Shown here in pieces: positions 1-5,463 of a stretch of 5,463 nucleotides of DNA. The stretch's first letter is position 1; the number at the start of each line of letters is the position of its first letter. The notes below the pieces were generated by a model. That model saw nothing but the letters and a program-made list of their open reading frames with translations, was not told the DNA's origin and made no database searches. Position numbers and translations under genes: made by a program. The stretch comes from Pararoseburia sp963661325 (GTDB lineage Bacteria > Bacillota > Clostridia > Lachnospirales > Lachnospiraceae): positions 1 through 5,463 of the forward strand of contig CAVLBP010000131.1 of NCBI GenBank assembly GCA_963661325.1, given 5' to 3'.

Positions 1-82
1 AGTCAAACTCTGCTGCCTGTCCGATGACGATCGGACCGGAACCGATCACAAGTACCTTTTTGATGTCTTTATTCTTTGGCAT
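1..82 (-). CDS. carB: CarB, carbamoyl-phosphate synthase large subunit, N-terminal fragment
   Basis: The first 27 codons are present before the gene runs off the left edge of the window. The fragment starts MPKNKDIKKV and continues with VLVIGSGPIVIGQAAEF, the glycine-rich strand-turn-helix that opens CarB proteins (the E. coli protein begins almost identically). In the family this is the pre-ATP-grasp fold of the first synthetase half. CarB uses bicarbonate, two ATP and ammonia channelled from CarA to make carbamoyl phosphate for pyrimidines and arginine. The start is fixed by the family N-terminus and by a strong ribosome binding site six bases upstream. The ATG overlaps the carA stop by one base, so the two genes form one transcription unit and are probably translationally coupled. 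Nothing can be said about the rest of the protein, which is about 1,070 residues in the family. Confidence 0.95.
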   Translation of the reverse strand, partial: MPKNKDIKKVLVIGSGPIVIGQAAEFD

Positions 83-1152
83 TACTGGTCACCTCCCATC
101 ATTTCAATAAAACGGTCAAACAAATATCCACTATCCTGTGGGCCAGGGCAAGCTTCAGGATGGAACTGTACCGTAAAGATATTCTTTCCTGTATATTTTA
201 ATCCTTCATTTGTGCCATCATTGACATTGACAAATGCCGGTGTCGCAATGGACGGATCCAGTTTGTCGACATCTACCACGTAACCATGGTTCTGTGAGGA
301 GATATAGACACGTCCGGTAGAAAGATCCTTGACCGGATGGTTGCCACCACGGTGTCCGTATTTCATCTTGTGGGTATCTGCGCCGGTCGCAAGTGCCATA
401 AGCTGATGTCCCAGACAGATGGCAAAGATCGGTACATCCGAATCATATAATTTCTTGATCTCTTTGATGACCTCTGTGCATTCTTTTGGATCCCCAGGTC
501 CGTTGCTGAGCATGATGCCGTCCGGATTGCCTGCAAGAATGGTCTCTGCCGGTGTGTCTGCCGGATAGATGGTCACCTCACATCCTCTATCATTTAAGGA
601 CTTGGCAATATTTCTCTTGGCTCCCAGATCTAAAAGTGCAACCCGCTTGCCGTCTCCCGGCAATACCTTTGGTGTCGCACATGTAACTTTTGATACCACA
701 TCACCTGTGGTATATGCCGCAAGTCTTGGCAAGATCTCGTCCAGATCATAATCCTCGTTGGTCGTGATCATACCATTCATGGTTCCCTTGTCACGTAAGA
801 TCTTGGTAAGTGCTCTCGTATCAATACCACAGATACCCGGGATGTCATGCTCTTTCAGAAAATCCTGAATGGTTCCCTGGCAGCGGAAGTTGCTCGGGAT
901 ACGGCTGAGTTCACGAACGATATAACCGTCCACCCATGGTCTTTCTGACTCCATGTCCGGTGTAATACCGTAATTGCCGATCAAAGGATATGTCATAACG
1001 ACCGCCTGTCCGGCATAGGAAGGATCTGTCAAAACTTCCAGATATCCTGTCATGGATGTATTAAATACGATTTCACTGATGACTTCGCGTGTCGATCCGA
1101 TGCTCTCACCGGCGAACACAGTGCCATCTTCCAGAATAAGAAATGCTCTCAT
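82..1152 (-). CDS. carA: CarA, carbamoyl-phosphate synthase small (glutaminase) subunit
   Basis: This is a complete 356-residue glutamine-dependent carbamoyl-phosphate synthase small subunit, close to the usual family length. It hydrolyses glutamine and passes ammonia to CarB in the cytoplasm. Residues 1 to about 150 are the CarA-specific N-terminal domain, starting MRAFLILEDGTVFAG and containing NTSMTGYLEVLTDPSYAG (from about 31) and CGIDTRALTK (108-117). Residues 170 to 356 are a class I glutamine amidotransferase domain: oxyanion loop LSNGPGDP (215-222), nucleophile Cys246 in AICLGHQ, and His331 and Glu333 in FHPEA. The triad is intact, so the enzyme should be active. The ATG start matches the family N-terminus and is preceded by AAAGGA at 1169 to 1164, with an 11-base gap that is slightly long. 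It has its own candidate promoter after purL and is followed by overlapping carB. No PyrR-type attenuator fits into the short leader. Confidence 0.98.
   Translation of the reverse strand: MRAFLILEDGTVFAGESIGSTREVISEIVFNTSMTGYLEVLTDPSYAGQAVVMTYPLIGNYGITPDMESERPWVDGYIVRELSRIPSNFRCQGTIQDFLKEHDIPGICGIDTRALTKILRDKGTMNGMITTNEDYDLDEILPRLAAYTTGDVVSKVTCATPKVLPGDGKRVALLDLGAKRNIAKSLNDRGCEVTIYPADTPAETILAGNPDGIMLSNGPGDPKECTEVIKEIKKLYDSDVPIFAICLGHQLMALATGADTHKMKYGHRGGNHPVKDLSTGRVYISSQNHGYVVDVDKLDPSIATPAFVNVNDGTNEGLKYTGKNIFTVQFHPEACPGPQDSGYLFDRFIEMMGGDQ
89..97 (-). promoter_or_regulatory. Ribosome binding site of carB, inside the end of carA
   Basis: On the minus strand GGGAGGTGA lies six bases before the carB ATG, a near-perfect match to the anti-Shine-Dalgarno sequence. 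It sits inside the last codons of carA, where GGA and GGT encode the Gly-Gly of the C-terminal MMGGDQ. The carA stop and carB start share a base in TAATG. Such an arrangement usually allows ribosomes to reinitiate and keeps the two subunits in balance; that coupling is inferred. Confidence 0.85.
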
Positions 1153-1163
1153 CTTTTGCCCTG

Positions 1164-1169
1164 TCCTTT
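1164..1169 (-). promoter_or_regulatory. Ribosome binding site of carA
   Basis: On the minus strand AAAGGA lies 11 bases upstream of the carA ATG, followed by CAGGGC. The match is weaker and the spacing looser than for carB or purL, but no better site and no other start codon fits the family N-terminus. Confidence 0.6.
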
Positions 1170-1205
1170 CGAAATTCTACATGTTAAATTTTAAAAATGC
1201 CTAAA

Positions 1206-1242
1206 CTTATAGTATGTTATCACATGATTTTCTATATTGCAA
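1206..1242 (-). promoter_or_regulatory. Candidate carAB promoter (two overlapping solutions)
   Basis: Two sigma-A-like promoters can be read on the minus strand between the purL hairpin and carA. The first has TAGAAA (1234-1229), 17 bp, then TATAAG (1211-1206), which would give a leader of about 47 bases. The second has TTGCAA (1242-1237), 17 bp, then TAACAT (1219-1214) preceded by TGA, an extended -10 element. Each box matches consensus at four or five of six positions. A near-palindrome, ATGTTATCACAT (1214-1225), overlaps both. The prediction rests on motifs alone; read-through from purL could also transcribe carAB. Confidence 0.45.
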
Positions 1243-1272
1243 GAGCCTCCTATCAAAAAGATAAAAGGCTCT
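1242..1272 (-). terminator. Hairpin after purL, probable terminator or 3' end stabiliser
   Basis: Twelve bases after the purL stop, the minus-strand RNA can form a 13-bp stem: AGAGCCUUUUAUC pairs with GAUAGGAGGCUCU around a UUUUU loop, with two internal U-G pairs. The same DNA read on the plus strand has two C-A mismatches, so the fold favours the purL transcript. The bases after the stem on the minus strand (UUGCAAUAU) are only weakly U-rich, while the plus-strand side is followed by CTCATTTTTCTATT, a better U tract. The site could therefore be a leaky purL terminator, a bidirectional terminator or a 3' end protector. Confidence 0.6.
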
Positions 1273-1284
1273 CTCATTTTTCTA

Positions 1285-4200
1285 TTATTTAAAATATGCA
1301 ACACCGGATTCAAAGATCTTCATATCCTGTTCGCCATAGATATTGATGGCAACGGATTCTCCGCGTCTTTCGGAATGTGCCATCTTACCAAGCACACGTC
1401 CGTCCGGGCTGGTGATACCCTCGATCGCCATATAAGAACCGTTGACATTCCATTCTTCATCCATAGTCGGATTGCCTGCCTCGTCGACATACTGGGTTGC
1501 GACCTGACCATTTGCAAACAATTTGTCTAACCATTCCTTGCTTGCAACGAAACGTCCCTCGCCGTGGGAAGCCGGATTGCAATAGGTCTGTCCCAGCGTA
1601 GCCTGTGCCAGCCATGGTGACTTGTCAGATACCACCTTAGTGTAGACCATCTTGGAGATGTGACGTCCGATCGTATTGTAGGTCAAAGTCGGTGCATCTG
1701 CCTGCTGGGTATGGATTTCGCCATATGGCACCAGTCCCAACTTGATGAGTGCCTGGAAACCATTGCAGATACCAAGGGCAAGTCCGTCACGGTTGTTCAA
1801 AAGATCCATAACGGCTTCTTTCATCTTTTCGTTACGGAAAGCAGTCGCAAAGAACTTGGCACTTCCCTCCGGCTCATCACCTGCGGAAAATCCACCCGGG
1901 AACATGATCATCTGTGCCTGATCGATCGCCTTTGTAAATACCTCGACCGAATCACGGATATCCTCGGCTGACTGGTTTTTAAAGACTTTGACGATCGGTT
2001 CTGCGCCGGCACGCTCAAATGCCTTGGCGCTGTCATATTCACAGTTGGTACCCGGGAATACCGGAATAAATACCTTAGGCTTTGCCACTTTATTCTTGCA
2101 TACATAAATCTCTTTTGCCTGATACAGTCCGGTATCAACGAGGTCTTTGTCCTCTGTGGCTCTGGTAGGGAATACCTTTTCCAGTGGACTTACCCAGTCT
2201 TTCAAAGCCTCTTCCATAGAAAGACTCATGTCTTTATAGATAAAGTTCTGACTGTCATTTACAGATCCGACCACGCTTACGTCCTGACCAAGTCCTGCCG
2301 CTTCCATAGCCTCAAGAATGACCTTGGTATCCGCACCGTTTACTTCGGCTACGATAGATCCCATGCAGTTTGCAAAAAGTTCTTCTGCCGCTACACTATC
2401 TGCGATCGTTACGCCCAACTTATTACCAAATGCCATCTTAGAAAGCGCTGCTGCCAGACCACTTGCATCCGGTGCATAAGCAGATACGATGGCTCCCTTC
2501 TGGCTCAGGCTGTGGATGACATCATATAACTTCATGACCTGCTCATAATCCGGCAGATCGTAAGCATCACGCTGCGCACGGAAGAATACCAGTGCATGAC
2601 CAGACTTCTTTAATTCCGGTGTGATGATGTCTCCCTCTTTTGCAATGTCAACCGCAAAGGAAACCAGTGTCGGCGGTACATCGATCTCATTGAAGGATCC
2701 TGACATGGAATCCTTTCCACCGATGGACGGCAGTCCGAATTTCATCTGTGCCTGATAAGCACCAAGCAGGGCTGCAAATGGCTGGCTCCATCGCTTTGGA
2801 TCCTCAGACATTCTGCGGAAATATTCCTGGAAAGTAAAGCGGATCTTGCTGTAATCACCACCTGCTGCTACGATACGGGCAACAGATTCGACTACTGCAA
2901 AGGAAGATCCATGATATGGGCTCCAGGAAGACAGATATGGATCAAAGCCATATGCCATCATGGTAACGGTATCGCACTTGCCCTCGGCTACCGGAAGTTT
3001 GGCAACCATAGACTGGGTCTCAGTCAACTGGTAACGTCCGCCGTATGGCATATAGACACTGCCTGCCCCGATGGAACCGTCGAACATTTCCACCAATCCC
3101 TTTTGTGAGCATACATTCAGGTCGGATAAAGTGGTCTCCCATGCCTTCTTTACATCATCTTCAGCCAAAGCATCCGATACACCCTTTACGGCATAGGTAT
3201 GGAAGTAATTGTCCTCTTTTACCGGCATTTCCACTGCAACATCGGTCTCCTGATGTGCGCCGTTGGTATCCAAAAAGTTTCTCTTTAAGTTGACAATCTC
3301 CTTGCCTCTCCACTCCAGGACAAGACGTGGTTCTTCGGTAACGATGGCAACTTCGACTGCCTCTAAGTTTTCTTCCTTGGCATAAGCTAAGAACTGATCT
3401 ACATTTTCCGGTGCAACGACAACAGCCATACGCTCCTGGGATTCAGAAATGGCAAGTTCTGTTCCGTCCAGACCTGCGTATTTCTTTGGCACCTTGTCTA
3501 ACTGTACGCGCAGTCCGTCTGCCAACTCACCGATAGCAACGGACACACCGCCTGCACCAAAGTCATTACATTTTTTGATGATATAACTTACTTCCTCACG
3601 ACGGAAAAGTCTCTGGATCTTACGCTCTGTAGGCGGATTTCCCTTTTGTACCTCAGCACCACAGACTGCGGTAGACTGGGTGTTGTGTGCCTTGGAAGAT
3701 CCTGTCGCACCACCGATACCATCACGTCCGGTTCTTCCACCCAGTAAGATGATACGGTCGCCCGGGTCGGAATTTAATCTCTGTACGGCACGTCTTGGAG
3801 CAGCACCCATAACAGCACCGATCTCCATACGTTTTGCCACATAATTTGGATGATATACTTCTTTGACATAGCCGGTTGCCAGACCGATCTGGTTACCGTA
3901 AGAAGAATAGCCATGGGCTGCCTCACGCACCAGTTTCTTCTGTGGAAGTTTGCCTTCCATGGTGTCCTTGACGGATACGGTCGGATCCGCAGCACCGGTC
4001 ACGCGCATAGCCTGATATACATAAGTACGTCCGGAAAGCGGATCACGGATCGCACCACCCAGACAGGTAGCCGCACCACCAAATGGCTCGATCTCGGTCG
4101 GATGGTTGTGGGTCTCATTTTTGAAATTGACAAGCCATTCTTCTGTCTTGCCGTCAACCTCTACCGGCACAACGATAGAGCATGCATTGATCTCGTCAGA

Positions 4201-5085
4201 TTCTTCCTGATCGTCTAACTTGCCATCCTTTTTTAACTTTTTCATGGCAAGCAGAGCCAGATCCATGAGGCAGACAAACTTGTCATCACGGTCCTTGTAA
4301 AGGATCTTGAAATTATCTAAATAATCATTGTAGGTATCTTCGATCGGAGCACGATAATAACCGTCCTCAAAGGTAACGTTCTTTAACTCGGTGGAGAAAG
4401 TCGTATGACGGCAGTGGTCTGACCAGTAAGTATCCAATACACGGATCTCTGTCATGGACGGATCACGCTTTTCATCCTGGGCAAAATACTTCTGGATATG
4501 TAAGAAATCCTTGAAGGTCATAGCAAGTCCAAGGGAATCGTAAAGATCTTTTAATTCCTTTTCCGGCATGCTGCTAAAGCCGTCAAAGATGGTAACATCT
4601 GCCGGTTCTTCAAAATGATCGGTCAAAGTCTTTGGCTTATCCATGCCGGTCTCTCTGGAATCTACCGGATTGATGCAGTGCTTTTTGATGGCTTCAAACT
4701 GCTGGTCTGTCAACTCTCCCTCGATCACATAGGTAGTTGCAGAACGGATGATGACATCTTCATCCTCCTTTAATAACTTGACGCACTGCTCTGCGGAATC
4801 TGCTCTCTGGTCAAACTGTCCCGGCAAAAATTCCACGCTGAAAACTCTGCCTTCATAAGCAAATTCTTCTTCGTAATAATCATCGACCGGAAGTTCACAA
4901 AAGACGGTTTTTAATGCCTTCTTGTAAGTTTCCTCCGAAATATTTTCAATATCGTAACGGATCAGGACGCGGACGCCTGTTACCGTAGTAATGCCAAGAT
5001 AACTCTTGATCTCACTGTAAAGTGACTTTGCTGCCACTGCATACTGGGGTTTCTTCTCTGCATAAACTCTTCTTACGTTTCCCAT
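1285..5085 (-). CDS. purL: PurL, phosphoribosylformylglycinamidine synthase, single-chain form
   Basis: This is a complete 1266-residue FGAM synthase, which converts FGAR, glutamine and ATP to FGAM in step four of cytosolic purine synthesis. It is the long single-chain type, with synthetase and glutaminase fused, rather than the split PurS/PurL/PurQ system. Its N-terminus (MGNVRRVYAEKK) resembles the form common in Clostridia. Residues 1 to about 150 are the PurS-like domain. A linker carries YWSDHCRHTTF (HCRH at 224-227). Two AIRS-like halves follow, with NETHNHPTEIEPFGGAA (from 323), GGRTGRDGIGGATGSS (from 449) and GGKDSMSG (from 789). The glutaminase begins near 1003, with FPGTNCE, nucleophile Cys1107 in LGICNGFQA, and His1237 and Glu1239 in AHSER. 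All key residues are present. The ATG at 5085 is chosen because GGAGG lies six bases upstream and the family starts there; an in-frame GTG at 5109 would add eight residues but has no binding site. The gene ends in tandem stops TAA TAG. Confidence 0.98.
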   Translation of the reverse strand: MGNVRRVYAEKKPQYAVAAKSLYSEIKSYLGITTVTGVRVLIRYDIENISEETYKKALKTVFCELPVDDYYEEEFAYEGRVFSVEFLPGQFDQRADSAEQCVKLLKEDEDVIIRSATTYVIEGELTDQQFEAIKKHCINPVDSRETGMDKPKTLTDHFEEPADVTIFDGFSSMPEKELKDLYDSLGLAMTFKDFLHIQKYFAQDEKRDPSMTEIRVLDTYWSDHCRHTTFSTELKNVTFEDGYYRAPIEDTYNDYLDNFKILYKDRDDKFVCLMDLALLAMKKLKKDGKLDDQEESDEINACSIVVPVEVDGKTEEWLVNFKNETHNHPTEIEPFGGAATCLGGAIRDPLSGRTYVYQAMRVTGAADPTVSVKDTMEGKLPQKKLVREAAHGYSSYGNQIGLATGYVKEVYHPNYVAKRMEIGAVMGAAPRRAVQRLNSDPGDRIILLGGRTGRDGIGGATGSSKAHNTQSTAVCGAEVQKGNPPTERKIQRLFRREEVSYIIKKCNDFGAGGVSVAIGELADGLRVQLDKVPKKYAGLDGTELAISESQERMAVVVAPENVDQFLAYAKEENLEAVEVAIVTEEPRLVLEWRGKEIVNLKRNFLDTNGAHQETDVAVEMPVKEDNYFHTYAVKGVSDALAEDDVKKAWETTLSDLNVCSQKGLVEMFDGSIGAGSVYMPYGGRYQLTETQSMVAKLPVAEGKCDTVTMMAYGFDPYLSSWSPYHGSSFAVVESVARIVAAGGDYSKIRFTFQEYFRRMSEDPKRWSQPFAALLGAYQAQMKFGLPSIGGKDSMSGSFNEIDVPPTLVSFAVDIAKEGDIITPELKKSGHALVFFRAQRDAYDLPDYEQVMKLYDVIHSLSQKGAIVSAYAPDASGLAAALSKMAFGNKLGVTIADSVAAEELFANCMGSIVAEVNGADTKVILEAMEAAGLGQDVSVVGSVNDSQNFIYKDMSLSMEEALKDWVSPLEKVFPTRATEDKDLVDTGLYQAKEIYVCKNKVAKPKVFIPVFPGTNCEYDSAKAFERAGAEPIVKVFKNQSAEDIRDSVEVFTKAIDQAQMIMFPGGFSAGDEPEGSAKFFATAFRNEKMKEAVMDLLNNRDGLALGICNGFQALIKLGLVPYGEIHTQQADAPTLTYNTIGRHISKMVYTKVVSDKSPWLAQATLGQTYCNPASHGEGRFVASKEWLDKLFANGQVATQYVDEAGNPTMDEEWNVNGSYMAIEGITSPDGRVLGKMAHSERRGESVAINIYGEQDMKIFESGVAYFK

Positions 5086-5091
5086 GCTATA

Positions 5092-5096
5092 CCTCC
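5092..5096 (-). promoter_or_regulatory. Ribosome binding site deciding the purL start
   Basis: On the minus strand GGAGG is followed by the six bases TATAGC and then ATG at 5085. This is ideal spacing and rules in favour of the ATG over the in-frame GTG at 5109, which would place this site inside the coding region. Confidence 0.85.
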
Positions 5097-5144
5097 ATCT
5101 TTCACTCACTTGGACATAAGATATGCCCTATCACATTTACCCAT

Positions 5145-5153
5145 AGTATAGCA
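5145..5153 (-). promoter_or_regulatory. Candidate purL promoter, extended -10 type
   Basis: The minus strand reads TGC followed directly by TATACT, an extended -10 element with five of six consensus bases. No good -35 box is found 16 to 18 bp upstream, which fits extended -10 promoters. Transcription would start near 5138, giving a leader of roughly 53 bases. That is too short for a purine riboswitch, and no riboswitch core or Bacillus-type PurR box (CCGAAC-like) is visible between here and the start codon. Confidence 0.5.
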
Positions 5154-5219
5154 CATCGCGAAAGCCTGCACATAATTATTATCCCTAATCAGATATATTA
5201 GTAAATCTTATTTATATCC

Positions 5220-5248
5220 TTGACTGCTATTATTTGTGCTTATATAAT
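5220..5248 (+). promoter_or_regulatory. Strong sigma-A promoter of the rightward RNA
   Basis: The plus strand has TTGACT (5220-5225), exactly 17 bp, then a perfect TATAAT (5243-5248). It is the best promoter in the window and points away from purL, with an expected start near 5255. The -10 lies inside the 15-base palindrome CTTATATAATATAAG (5239-5253), which is itself bracketed by TGCTATTA (5225-5232) and TAATAGCA (5254-5261). Confidence 0.8.
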
Positions 5249-5261
5249 ATAAGTAATAGCA
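5225..5261. repeat. Nested inverted repeats around the ncRNA promoter
   Basis: The outer pair is TGCTATTA (5225-5232) and TAATAGCA (5254-5261), perfect over eight bases. The inner one is the 7-1-7 palindrome CTTATATAATATAAG (5239-5253). The left outer arm lies just after the -35 box and the right arm at about the transcription start, so the pair cannot form a hairpin in the RNA and would act on DNA if it acts at all. A repressor operator is possible; AT-rich coincidence is the alternative. Confidence 0.45.
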
Positions 5262-5463
5262 TTGCGTTACGAAAAAAGAAGCAGGGGCTGGGCATGAGGG
5301 CTGGACACCCTTTCTAACACTAAACTGTCGCAGAACAGAGAGTCTCTAGCCAAGGAGCATTTGCTTAGTTTTATTAAAACTGTCTTTGCAAAGTTAGACA
5401 ACCGGCTTGGATGATGTTCGCCTGATGACAGATATGAATGCAGAGCGCATTAGAGACTCTTAT
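5255..5463 (+). ncRNA. Structured non-coding RNA, raiA-type candidate, reaching the window edge
   Basis: A near-consensus promoter drives this stretch, which has no usable reading frame. The GC content is higher than in the AT-rich DNA before it. A 5' hairpin pairs GUAAU and GC (5253-5260) with GC and GUUAC (5264-5270), although its first bases may lie just before the true start. CUGU (5325-5328) can pair with ACAG (5335-5338). A perfect long-range 10-bp stem joins AGAGUCUCUA (5339-5348) to UAGAGACUCU (5451-5460). Inside it, GCAUU (5357-5361) pairs with AAUGC (5437-5441), AGUUUU (5367-5372) with AAAACU (5376-5381), and GUCU (5382-5385) with AGAC (5396-5399). UCUAAC (5313-5318) could also pair with GUUAGA (5393-5398), as a pseudoknot or switch. 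A G-rich block lies at 5283-5304. The roughly 210-base size, isolated position and apparent clostridial host suit raiA RNA, but this name is from memory. It could instead be the leader of a gene outside the window. The 3' end and terminator are not seen. Confidence 0.5.

Noticed and set aside
1153..1205. PyrR-type attenuator in the carA leader
   Set aside because: The predicted leader of about 47 bases is too short and AT-rich to hold a binding loop, antiterminator and terminator.
1237..1530. Plus-strand open frame of 97 codons over the end of purL
   Set aside because: It lies opposite the PurL glutaminase domain, starts in the hairpin, has no convincing ribosome binding site and no recognisable protein sequence; it is a shadow of purL.
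3850..4218. Plus-strand open frame of 122 codons inside purL
   Set aside because: Antisense to the well-conserved PurL synthetase region; no binding site or family resemblance. The same applies to the other internal frames on either strand within purL and carA.
5086..5109. In-frame GTG start adding eight residues (SERWRYS and the initiator) to PurL
   Set aside because: No ribosome binding site precedes the GTG, the extension encodes the GGAGG site that serves the ATG at 5085, and related PurL proteins begin at MxNVRRVY.
5086..5145. Purine riboswitch or PurR box ahead of purL
   Set aside because: The leader is only about 53 bases, no purine aptamer core or CCGAAC-like box is visible, and there is no terminator hairpin with a U tract in the leader.
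5192..5218. Inverted repeat GATATA to TATATC and CTAAT to ATTAG (5185-5201)
   Set aside because: Short arms in very AT-rich DNA, not positioned on either promoter; likely chance.
5294..5317. Short plus-strand frame ATG to TAA (MRAGHPF) inside the ncRNA
   Set aside because: Only seven codons and embedded in the G-rich structured block; no support for translation.
5255..5463. tmRNA, RNase P RNA, SRP RNA, T-box or group II intron
   Set aside because: None of the hallmark conserved motifs I know for these classes could be found on either strand, for example the RNase P GAGGAAAGUCC, the T-box UGGNACCGCG or an intron domain V hairpin.

Overview
The window looks like chromosomal DNA from a low-to-mid GC Firmicute of the class Clostridia, most likely a Lachnospiraceae-type gut anaerobe. 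The basis is the single-chain PurL whose N-terminal sequence (MGNVRRVYAEKK) resembles Clostridia, the CarA sequence style, the strong GGAGG ribosome binding sites and the AT-rich intergenic regions. This is a family-level impression from the proteins and not the result of a search.

All protein-coding content is on the minus strand. Read in the direction of transcription (right to left), it starts with purL (5085 to 1285), a complete single-chain phosphoribosylformylglycinamidine synthase of 1266 residues. A 132-base gap follows (1153 to 1284), holding a 13-bp hairpin just after the purL stop and a likely carA promoter. Then comes carA (1152 to 82), the complete glutaminase subunit of carbamoyl-phosphate synthase. 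Last is the first 27 codons of carB (82 to the window edge), whose ATG shares one base with the carA stop codon. The three genes link purine synthesis (PurL) with the entry step to pyrimidines and arginine (CarAB). PurL and CarA each carry a class I glutamine amidotransferase domain with an intact Cys-His-Glu triad.

The right end (5086 to 5463) has no protein gene. Next to purL it carries an extended -10 promoter for purL. Further right, and pointing away from purL, is a near-consensus sigma-A promoter (TTGACT, 17 bp, TATAAT) that would start a plus-strand RNA at about 5255. The roughly 209 bases downstream have no open frame of any length, a higher GC content than the DNA before them, and several nested complementary segments, including a perfect 10-bp stem closing at the window edge. 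This is best read as a structured non-coding RNA gene cut, or almost cut, by the edge. Its length, isolation and apparent host suit the raiA RNA class, but that name is a guess from memory. This RNA, together with the nested inverted repeats around its promoter, is the only part of the window that is not routine housekeeping sequence.
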